Shown here: one piece after another, positions 45,285 through 55,127 of the stretch | Layout of the letters: every line of letters begins with the position of its first letter | How positions within the stretch are numbered: position 1 is the first letter of the stretch | Source: Simmondsia chinensis | Taxonomy: Eukaryota; Streptophyta; Magnoliopsida; Caryophyllales; Simmondsiaceae | NCBI GenBank assembly: GCA_018398585.1 | Contig: JAGTTD010000024.1 | Span: forward strand, 8,398,071 to 8,462,070 | Length of the DNA: 64,000 bases | Reading direction: 5' to 3' | The notes under the pieces: generated by a model | Seen by the model: only the letters and a program-made list of their open reading frames with translations | Database searches by the model: none | Told to the model about the DNA's origin: nothing | Made by a program: the position numbers and the translations under genes

Positions 45285-48200
45285 TGGCATTTTACACATG
45301 CAGGAAGAGTCGATCAAAAGTGGAGGTTGATTACATTTTCCCAAGGAGTTGCTGGAAATTCCTATAAGTTAACCAGATGGGAGTATCAACCATAGCTGTG
45401 ACGGAGATTAGAAAAATCTTAAAGGATGATGAAGCCAAGGTTTGACACAGTATCCATATGAATTATGTTAACTTTTTACTATTACATTTATGGTCTATTA
45501 TTAACTAAAAGTGTTTTGCAGTACAGCTTGCCCTTGTTTCACAATACAATGTCGAGCATCTGCTTGAGCTGTATGAGACTAATGTCAGCTTCTGGCATAG
45601 TCTAATTCACGTTGTCCTTCTCCACCAGGTGGCCAACCCAAATCCCGAGGAATTATCATTCTCATTTGGTGGGAAGTTAGTGCACCTCGGGAGGAGGGAA
45701 TTTTGCATTCTAACTGGCTTGAGATATGCCGGTGTGGAAGATGTACACAGTGGTTCCAACGGGCTGATTGCCAAGTACGGCATGAGGGGGAGGATGAGTA
45801 GGCAACAGCTGCTTGAAGCATGCAGAACCTGCTCCATTATAGAGGACCGGGTTAAGCTTGTTGTTGCCTACTTGGTTGAGGGTCTACTGTTCGCCAAACA
45901 CAAGAGAACAGCCATTGACCCAAACATCCCGGCCCTCGTGGACGATGTGGAATCTTTTAACAGTGTTGCTTGGGCATCCTTGAGCTGGAAATTCTTGGTG
46001 CGGAAGCTCAAGGATTTCGCGGCAAAAATGCAACATGGTTTAGAAAGGACATACTCCGTCCACGGGTTCTATGATGTGGTTTCCATATTTGCCATGGAAA
46101 GCCTTCCAGAACTTGCCAAGGTTGGGGTGGTGAGAGTTGGCAATCAGCCTCTTGGGCGGATCCGTAAGTGGAAGATATGTGTTAAGGTTTCGTACACCGC
46201 TCTACTCTCAACGGTATTTGATCAGGTAATAATACATTATGTTGTTACTATTTTACTACTAGTTGTTTCATATCTTTTGGGTTAGAATTATGATTTGTAA
46301 TTTTACTAAGTTCATATGATGTATCTTCCTTTGATCAGCAATTGAATGCCGAACCGATTAAACTGACGAGTGCGGAAGCCAATCAGCCTAATCTACAAAG
46401 CATTCCCTTTGCTGAGGGTGGTGAGGAGGGGGTTCAATCTCTTGTTGAGGCAATGCCAGTAGATCCAAGTGATGATCAAGAACCATTGGCAACTCAACAC
46501 CCCTTGCCGGCATCCCAGGAGGAACCATCTACTACGTCAACCAATTTGGCGTATCAATCGGTATTGACATTTCATTTTGTGTTTATTTAATTGCATTTTT
46601 ATCCTTGTAAGTACCATATTATTCAAATTCATGTTTATAACTATTTGAAGGACATATTGCAGGTTATGGAGAGACTCGAAGCGATGGAGAAAGATAAGCA
46701 AATCATGCGGATGGACTTCGAAAGCAGACTTGAAGCGCAGCAGCTTCAGTGGCAAATGTACGAACAACGGTTTGAGGCTCAGGAGGCAATGATTAAGGAG
46801 CTCTCAGACCGTCCACTGCATGCCACATCCCCACATATTTATCCATCGACTTGTGCTCATCCATCCCCAATTGAGCAAGCAATTATTATTTCTCCTCCAC
46901 GTACTAGGTAAGACACTATGGATCCTTGTTATTGTCTTAATTTGGTATGTTTTCATGCATGTTGAGGTTTATTGACTTTGGTATTTGCTCTGCCAACCAG
47001 GGACAAGGAAAATGTCTGCAAGGAACTATCGTCAATGCATGTGGATGGTGTTGAAAACTTGATGAAATTGTCTGAGACAGTTTTGAGATTGGGGCAAGAG
47101 AAGAGGGACCCCAAGCCAAGTATAAAGGTGAAGAATGGACCGCGGAGGGTAAGAGCAAACGAGCAAGAATGACCCATCCTGGACCAGAACCGGTTCTGCC
47201 ATTCGATCCATTCCAACCTCCCTCCAAGGAAGAAAAAAAAGAGTTTGAAGGTTTCTACAAAATTTTCCATGCAAAGGTTAAGAAGTAAGTGTGATTTTAC
47301 ACTATGCTTTTTGATTATCAGTATGAAAATATTTTCAGATTGCAATTTTCTTATGGGATGCTTATATATCATGCTTCTTATTATATATTACAGAAATTTG
47401 AAGACTCCCTTCGAGTTTTTTGAGGATCAACGAATGGATTTCTCTGTTTTGACTGCCAGTACAGGTCAGTTTTGGTATCGGTTGAAAAACGACGATGCCT
47501 GGCTTACGGATGAGGTATGTTCCCCATCATGATCCATTTGGCATGTGATTACTGTAAGTGGATCCCATTATTTTTTGTTGGTGTGTCAACTAATTACTGG
47601 TGTATGATGAACAATACACGGTGTATGATAGGTTTGAGGGGTGTGAAATCAACTTGTATAGGTGTGCTTCAAGTAATAAGTGGTGTATGATCTTCCATAC
47701 ACCGTGTATGATTGGTATTAAACGTGTAAAATCAACTTGTATAAGTGTGCTTCAAGTAATTAGTGATGTATGACTTATCATACACCGTGTATGTTAAGTT
47801 TTAATTGTGTAAAATCAACTTATATAGTTATGTTTCAAGTAATTAGTGGTGTTTCACTTATCATACATGGTGTATGATACGTTTTAAATGTGTAAAATCA
47901 ACTTATATAGTTATATTTCAAGTAAGTAGTGGTGTATGATAAGTTTTAAATGTGTAAAATCAACTTGTGTAAGTGTGTTTCAAGTAATTAGTGGTGTATG
48001 ATTTATCATACACAATATATTATGAGTTTGAATTGTGTAAAATCAAGTTATATAGTTATGTTTCAAGTAATTAGTGGTGTATAACTTTTCATACATGGTG
48101 AATGATGAGTTTTAAATGTGTAAAATCAACTTGTATAGGTGTGTTTCAAGTAATAAGTGGTGTATGATCTATCATACACCGTGTACGATATGGTTTAATG

Positions 48201-49083
48201 GTGTAAATCGACTTATGTTATTGTGTTGCTATGTTCCAAGTGATTAGTGGTGTGTGTTGTGTTTGAAGTAATTTGTCTCATATTGCAGGAAATGGATGTC
48301 GCTCTGCACTACATCATGCAGAAGAAACATAAGTGGCCAGAGCATTTCGACAACAGGGCAACATGTGCAAATACGTCGGTTTCTATTCTGTTTGGACCCC
48401 TATTGAAACGCATTCAAAACAGAGAAATCCCCATTGAATCAGCTTTTGTCGATTTTGATTGGTTGATCATGAAGTTTCTTGCCGGGGATGTTAAATATGG
48501 GGTCCGCTGCTACGACGTGGATCGGATATACATTCCCATCAATCAACCTAATCAACATCGGTTCCTTGCTGCCATCAATTTTAAAGATTGGCGAATAGAG
48601 GTAATTGATTCCTTGTACTCCGCCGCAGCCAAAAAACAAGATTAGAGCATGTGGAGCCAATTGCAAAATTGCTTCCACATGCTCTAGTTATGGTTAATTT
48701 TTGGGACTTCCGAAAGGACCTCATACATCTCAGAGGCAAACCTTTCGTGATCACTTACGACCGGGATTCATGTCCCCAACAGATGGGGTATGACATCTAC
48801 TTCCATTGCTGTTTTACTATGTTTATTTTTTTTGGTTATTAAATGAATGAAAATAGTCATTACTTACAATGATGCCTAATTTCTTATTGAGTTATTTGTA
48901 TTATTATGAACTACAGGTTAGATTGTGGCACATTTGTTGTAAAGTTTATTGAATTTTTTCTTACAAACGGACTCAACATCTCCCAATGCACGCAAGGGAA
49001 GATGGGGAAGTTGCGGATGAACACCTGCGTATACTTGTACAGGCATGGAAGAAAGAAACGGATGAAAATGTATACAAGTGAAT
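45285..49083 (+). pseudogene. ULP1-like cysteine protease (C48) gene with DUF1985-like domain, MULE cargo
   Basis: Predicted exons at about 45,285-45,440, 45,523-46,225, 46,340-46,560, 46,664-46,908, 47,001-47,287, 47,394-47,514, 48,289-48,780 and 48,917-49,083 have GT/AG-type ends. Exon 2 carries a DUF1985-like domain (LVSQYNVEHLLELYE, then SFSFGGKLVHLGRREFCILT). Exon 4 is a coiled coil (VMERLEAMEKDKQ and onward). The last two exons form a SUMO-protease-like catalytic region: IPINQPNQHRFLAAINF with the His, EVIDSL with the Asp, and DCGTFVVKF with the Cys. The usual Trp after the His is Arg. Defects are a stop in the first exon, an apparent frame change in exon 5 near 47,140-47,170, and a one-base shift in an A run near 48,631-48,637. 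ULP1 proteases remove SUMO; the role of these transposon versions is unknown. It is probably inactive as sequenced, though the frame is otherwise well kept. Confidence 0.78.
47580..48260 (+). repeat. Palindromic minisatellite array 2 (intron 6 of the ULP1-like gene)
   Basis: About eight units of roughly 80 bp of the same family as array 1 (GTGTATGAT, TTAAATGTGTAAAATCAACT, TTTCAAGTAATTAGTGG). They fill the intron between the donor at 47,515 and the acceptor at 48,288. Orientation is the same as array 1. Confidence 0.88.
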
Positions 49084-49084
49084 A

Positions 49085-49545
49085 AAATTCTGTGATGTGT
49101 AAATGTTATTGTATATTACCATAGGATTTACATTGTAATCATTGTACTGAAAATTGTAGAAAGGCTGTGATGGGTATGCAATAGTGTATATTTTCATATT
49201 GTTGTATATTCCTGTTGACGTATTTTCAAATTGTGTAATGAGAATTGTGAATGAAGTGTTTTGAAGTTAGTCCCAATTGTGTATTCTGAGTATTTGAGGT
49301 GTTTTTGAAGTGTGTTATGATGTATGTCGACACACATTCTTACAGAACAGGGATGCAGAGTTGTGTATCGACACACAGGGATGGTGTGTTGACACACATT
49401 CTTACAGAACGGGGATGCAGAATTTTGTGTCGACACACAGGGATGGTGTGTCCACACACATTCTTACAGAACGGGGATGCAGAGTTGTGTGTCGACACAC
49501 AGGGATGGTGTGTCGACACACATTCTTACATAACAGTGATATATC
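49085..49545 (-). repeat. LTR-derived segment, copy 2 (inverted), with four tandem units of about 50 bp carrying GTCGAC palindromes
   Basis: On the plus strand TGTTGACGTATTTTCAAATTG at about 49,212 resembles the start of the copia LTR (TGTTGATGTATTTTCAAAAT in element sense). CCCAATTGTGTATTCTGAG follows. From 49,320 to 49,530 a unit TGTGTCGACACACATTCTTA, then CAGAACGGGGATGCAGAG, then TGTGTCGACACACAGGGATGG is repeated about four times. The segment is the reverse complement of copies 1 and 3. A 22-base poly-C tract lies at 49,545-49,566. Confidence 0.7.
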
Positions 49546-49734
49546 CCCCCCCCCCCCCCCCCCCCCAACCCCCCAAATATTTACGTCAACCACACCCATA
49601 TAAGTCCATTTTACACGTATATAAATTCATATTAATCCAATATAACCCATCCGACACCAATTAATAATTGAAAAACACTTATAAAGGTTGACTTTACACC
49701 ATTGCACCGGAAAAACTTGAAAAATACATGCAAA

Positions 49735-51765
49735 AGTTGATTTTATACCCATCAACCTTCTCATGCACCGTGTATGATTGATCATACACGCTATTTACTT
49801 CAACCACACCTATATAAGTTGATTTTACACCAATATAACCCATCATACACCGTGTATGATTCATCATACACCAATTATTTATTGAAAAACACTTATAAAG
49901 GTTGAGTTTACACCATTACACCAGCACAACTTGAATATTACATGCAAAAGTTGATTTTACACCCATAAAACTCCTCATACACCATGTATGATTGATCATA
50001 CACCGTTATTTACTTCAAACACACCTATATAAGTTGATTTTACACCAATATAACCCATCATACACCATGTATGATTCATCATACACCAATTATTAATTGA
50101 AAAACACTTATAAATGTTGAGTTTACACCATTAACCAGCAGAACTTGAAAATTACATGCAAAAGTTGATTTTACACCCATAAAACTCACCATACACCGTG
50201 TATGATTAATCATACACCGCTATTTACTTTAAACATACCTATAAAAGTTGATTTTACACCAATATAACCCATCCTACAGCATGTATGATTCATCATACAC
50301 CAATTATTAATTGAAAAACACTTATAAAGGTTAAGTTTACACCATTACACTAGCAGAACTTGAAAATTACATGCAAAAGATGATTTTACACCCATAAAAC
50401 TCATCATACACCGTGTATGATTGATCATATATCGCTATTTACTTCAAACACGCCAATATAAGTTGATTTTACACCAATATAACCCATCATACACTGTGTA
50501 TGATTCATCATACACCAATTATTAATTAAAAAACACTTATAAAGGTTGAGTTTACACCATTACACCAGCAGAACTTGAAAATTATGTGCAAAAGTTGATT
50601 TTACACCCATAAAACTCATCATACGCCGTGTATGATTGATCATACACCGCTATTTACTTTAAACATACCTATATAAGTTGATTTTATACCAATATAACCC
50701 ATCATACCCTGTGTATGATTCATCATACACCAATTATTTATTGAAAAACACTTATAAAGATTGAGTTTACACCATTACACTAGCAGAACTTGAATATTAC
50801 ATGCAAAAGTTGATTTTACATCCATAAAACTCATCATACACCGTGTATGATTAATCACACACCATGTATGATTGATCATACACCGCTATTTACTTCGAAC
50901 ACACCTATATAAGTTGATTTTACACCAATATAACCCATCATAGAGCATGTATGATTCATCATACACCAATTATTAATTGAAAAACACTTATAAAGGTTAA
51001 GTTTACACCATTACACCAGCAGAACTTGAAAATTACATGCAAAAGATGATTTTACACCCATAAAACTCATCATACACCGTGTATGATTGATCATACATTG
51101 CTCTTTACTTCAAACACACCTATATAAGTTGATTTTACACCAATATAACCCATCATACACTGTGTATGATTCATCATACACCACTTATTAATTGAAAAAC
51201 ACTTATAATGGTTGAGTTTACACCATTACACCAGCAGAACTTGAAAATTACATGCAAAAGTTGATTTTACACCCATAAAACTCATCATATGCCGTGTATG
51301 ACTGATCATACACCGCTATTTACTTTAAACATACCTATATAAGTTGATTTTATACCAATATAACCCATCATACCCTGTGTATGATTCATCATACACCAAT
51401 TATTTATTGAAAAACACTTATAAAGGTTGAATTTACACCATTACACTAGCAGAACTTGAATATTACATGCAAAAGTTGATTTTACACCCATAAAACCCAT
51501 CATACACTGTGTATGATTGATCACACACCGTGTATGATTGATCATACACTGCTATTTACTTCAAACACACCTATATAAGTTGATTTTACACTAATATAAC
51601 CCATTATACACCTTGTATGATTCATCATACACCAATTATTAATTGAAAAACACTTATAAACGTTGAGTTTACACCATTACACCAGCAAAACTTGAATATT
51701 ACATGCAAAAGTTGATTTTACACCCATAAAACTCATCATACACCGTGTATAGTGAATAGTTGCAG
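49735..51765 (-). repeat. Palindromic minisatellite array 3, with a higher-order unit of about 215 bp
   Basis: Same family as arrays 1 and 2 but inverted (AAGTTGATTTTACACC). The phrase CCCATAAAACTCATCATACA recurs about every 207-236 bp, nine times, so pairs of palindromes form a higher-order repeat (ATCATACACCGTGTATGAT, then GATTCATCATACACCAATTA). It lies between the end of the ULP1-like gene and an inverted ULP exon copy. Confidence 0.9.
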
Positions 51766-52104
51766 GAAATCTTTTATACATTTCATGACGTTATACATAA
51801 TTTAAAGTTTTATTAGCTAGGGATACCTGGTACTGATATTAGCTTGCATGTAACTTTAAATTACCCTGCAGACAATTTGAAGGACATACTTCAAACACAC
51901 CTACACATGTTGATGAATAATAAAGGGTTTTGCTTAATTACATAATTCCTTTAAAACATGTTTAAGCAAAACCCTTAACGAATCATGATCAGCCGGTGAA
52001 GCTGATCATAGGTAATTAGCAAGTCTCCACTCATCCGTAAAATGGCTGAGGAACCAATTATATTCAGCAGTAAAACATCACATCCTTGACATTCTCCTTG
52101 ATCT

Positions 52105-52235
52105 GTGCAAGTGCTCGCACCTCCTTGATTAGTAAGCCAGATGTCGTTGTTTTTCAACCAATACTAAAATTAACTCGTCGTGGCTGTCAAAATAGTGAAA
52201 TCCATTCGTTGATCCGAAGGGAACAGAAGGGGAAT
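52105..52235 (-). pseudogene. Inverted duplicate of exon 6 of the ULP1-like gene
   Basis: The minus strand repeats the exon at 47,394-47,514: GAGGATCAACGAATGGATTT becomes CGGATCAACGAATGGATTTC, followed by a match to GTATCGGTTGAAAAAC. The translation KNNDIWLTNQ parallels KNDDAWLTDE. It is isolated from other ULP exons and lies at the foot of the long hairpin. Confidence 0.75.
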
Positions 52236-52239
52236 CTTC

Positions 52240-53800
52240 AAATTGAGGGACCACTTACATTAGCAATTTCAACGGCTATATGTAGCACGAAATTGAGGAA
52301 ATGTGGATGCTTGGCTTCCTATCCGACTCCTCCATTTATAGGCAAAAGCATGCAAGGTACAAATACATGGGGAGAATCGTGGGAGAGGGGTTAGGATAAA
52401 GAAGGTGGTAGTTGAGGTTATTAAATGTCTTACTTGGGTGTCAATTATGACCCCTGAACATTCAATGTTCAACCCCCAACTACGCCAACCGGTCAGTCTC
52501 CTCCATTTAAAACAACAAGGGCATTTGATAATACACAACCTCACACCAGTTAATGTGATATGGAAAATACAAAACTGTTGAAAATAATGCACGTTGATTT
52601 TACACAATTAAAACTTATCATACACCGTGTATGATAAGTCATACACCACAAATCACTTGAACCACATTTGTACAAGTTGATTTTACACAATTAAAACTTA
52701 TCATACACCGTGTATGATAAGTCATATACCACTAATTACTTGAAACACACTTGTACAAGTTGATTTTACACAATTAAACCTTATCATACACGGTGTATGA
52801 TAAGTCGTACACCACTAATTACTTGAACCATACTTGTACAAGTTGATTTTGCACAATTAAAACTTATCATACACCGTGTATGATACGTTATACACCACTA
52901 ATTACTTGAAACACACTTGTACAAGTTGATTTTACACAATTAATACTTATCATACATGGTGTATGATAAGTCATACACCACTAATTACTTGAACCACACT
53001 TGTATAAGTTGATTTTACACAATTAAAGCTTATCATACACGGTGTATGAGAAGTCATACACCACTAATTACTTGAACCACACTTGTACAAGTTGATTTTA
53101 CACAATTAAAACTTATCATACACGGTGTATGATAAGTCATACACCACTAATTACTTGAATCACACTTGTACAAGTTGATTTTATACAATTAAAACTTATC
53201 ATACACGGTGTATGATAAGTCATACACCACTAATTACTTGAACCACATTTGTACAAGTTGATTTTATACAATTAATACTTGTCATACACGGTGTATGATA
53301 AGTCATACACCACTAATTACTTGAACCACACTAAAACAATATGATTTCACACCATTAAAACCTATCATGTATGATTCATCATATACCAATAATTTTTTTA
53401 TTACAATGTAATTGTAATTAATAGCAATGAAATTGTGTACTATTAATATACGTGCATTATTTTCAACAGTTTTGTATTATCCATAGCACATTGACTGGTG
53501 TGCAGTTGTGTATTATAAATGCCCTTGTTGTTTTAAATGGAAGAGGCTGACCTCTTGGGGTAGTTGGGGGTTGAACATTGAATGTTCAGTGGTCATAATT
53601 GACACCCAAGCAAGATAATTAATTATCTCAACTACCACCTACTTTATCCTACCCCTCTCCCACGATTCTCCCCATGTATTTGTACCTTGTATGCTTTTGC
53701 CTATAAATGGAAGAGTTGGACAAGAAGCCAAGCGTCCACGGTTCCTCAATCTCGTGCTACATCTAGCCGTTGAAATTGCTAATGTAAGTGGTTCTAGCAG
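52240..53800. repeat. Long inverted repeat (hairpin) with arms of about 360 bp and a minisatellite loop
   Basis: The left arm 52,240-52,600 is the reverse complement of 53,440-53,790: shared words include GCAATTTCAACGGCTA / TAGCCGTTGAAATTGC, CCATTTATAGGCAAAAGCAT and its complement, GGGGAGAATCGTGGGAGAGG, and GAACATTCAATGTTCAACCC. Each arm contains a TATAAATGGA box facing outward, away from the loop. The loop is minisatellite array 4. Confidence 0.85.
52600..53335 (-). repeat. Palindromic minisatellite array 4 (hairpin loop)
   Basis: About nine homogeneous units of 82-83 bp: AAGTTGATTTTACACAATTA, then AAACTTATCATACACGGTGT, then ATGATAAGTCATACACCACT, then AATTACTTGAACCACACTTG. Units are far more alike than in array 1, so this array looks recently amplified. 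Confidence 0.92.
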
Positions 53801-54591
53801 TGGTGGTGGTGGGCCAGTGACAGCTGAGAGGCAGGGAGAGTTGCGGGCACTTATACAGATCATGATTCATCAAGGGTATTTCAAGTAAATAGTGGTGTAT
53901 GATCAATCATACATGGTGTACGGTGTATGATAAGTTTTAATGGTGCAAAGCGCATCCGCATGATAAGGATCTTGAACTTTGTATGCATGCAGTGTGTACA
54001 CTTTACAGACAGCATATGCAGAGGGATAAGGGGGATAGACTCTTAATCTCAGGTTACAAAGGATTCAGAGATTGTGATGCTTTCAGGTATGGCCAACAGA
54101 GTTCCATTTTCACTTAAATTAAAGTGATTATCAAAAGTGCGTTTCAAATTTGTTATGTAGTTTGGGATACTTATGGTTGTTAATTGGATGCCTGCGCATA
54201 TTATAAATATAACACTCGAACACTTCAAATCAGACTAAAAGGATGTATCATACGTGTTCATTCTTTGTGTTATCAGAAATTCAATATAACTATTGCCTCA
54301 TATTTCATTCCAATGATGATGCTCAGTTTACAATTACATCTTGTTTAGCTTAATCTTACAATTCAAATGCATACTTGGTTTAGGGGCATTGCTTTGGCAC
54401 AATTCTTTATAGCTGGAGATCCGAACAGAAAACTGAAGAAGTTAGTTGCTGAGTTAAAGCAATACGACGAAAGAGGTCCTGACGACTGCAAAAACCTCGC
54501 GATGCAATACTACTTACAACTGTTTGAGATATTCCAAAAGAATGAGGACCTTTTCTTTTGTCCCTCGTCACTTGATTGGGCTTACAATTGA
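53705..54591 (+). pseudogene. Probable captured gene fragment, two or three exons, identity unknown
   Basis: A TATAAATGGA box at 53,701 precedes a frame at 53,691-53,885 (GRVGQEAKRPRFLNLVLHLA, then a Gly/Ser-rich stretch, then TAERQGELRALIQIM). 53,950-54,090 has coding-like sequence (HDKDLELCMHAVCTLYRQH, then LISGYKGFRDCDAFR) ending at a GT. 54,367-54,591 reads FRGIALAQFFIAGDPNRKLK, then KLVAELKQYDERGPDDCKNL, then LFEIFQKNEDLFFCPS, and ends at a stop. The composition is that of a real host protein and not of a transposase. I do not recognise the family. It sits inside the MULE between the hairpin and the transposase, so gene capture is the simplest reading. Confidence 0.5.
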
Positions 54592-54729
54592 ATCATGACA
54601 TATGATGGGTTATATAGGTGTGGTTGAATTAAATAGTGGTGTATGATGAACCATACACGGTGCATGATGGGTTATATTGGTGTAAAATCAACTTCTACAT
54701 TTTTTTTCAAGTTATGTGGTATAATGATG

Positions 54730-55075
54730 TAAAATCAACCTTTATAAGTATGTTTCAAGTAATCCCTATGTGTCAACACACACCTCTGCATCCATGTTCT
54801 GTAATAATGTGTGTCGACACACCATCCATGTGTGTCGACACACATCGTAACACACTTCAAAAACACATCAAACACTTAGAACACACAATTGGGACCAACT
54901 TAAAAACACTTCATTCACAATTTTCATTACAAAATTTGAAAATACATCAACAGGAATATACAACAATATGGAAATATACAATATTCCATACACAGCACAA
55001 CCTTTCTACAATTTTTAGTACAATGATTACAGTGTAAATTCTATGGTAATATACAATAACACATACACATCACAA
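54730..55075 (+). repeat. LTR-derived segment with GTCGAC palindromes, copy 3 in the MULE
   Basis: It aligns with copy 1 at 42,540-42,780 over TTCAAGTAATCCC, TGTGTCGACACAC, CAATTGGGACCAACTT, AAATACATCAACAGG and CAATATGGAAATATACAATA. It ends next to the transposase C-terminus, as copy 2 lies next to the ULP1 C-terminus. Confidence 0.7.
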
Positions 55076-55127
55076 AATTTTATTCACTTGTATACATTTT
55101 AATCTAGTGGTATATGAAGAATGTAAC

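Noticed and set aside
47032..47372. Minus-strand frames opposite ULP exon 5
   Set aside because: They are shadows of the plus-strand coding exon.
42780..51765. Resemblance of the regularly spaced arrays to CRISPR
   Set aside because: Units are contiguous and diverged, with no unique spacers; the host is a plant and the arrays are internal to a MULE.
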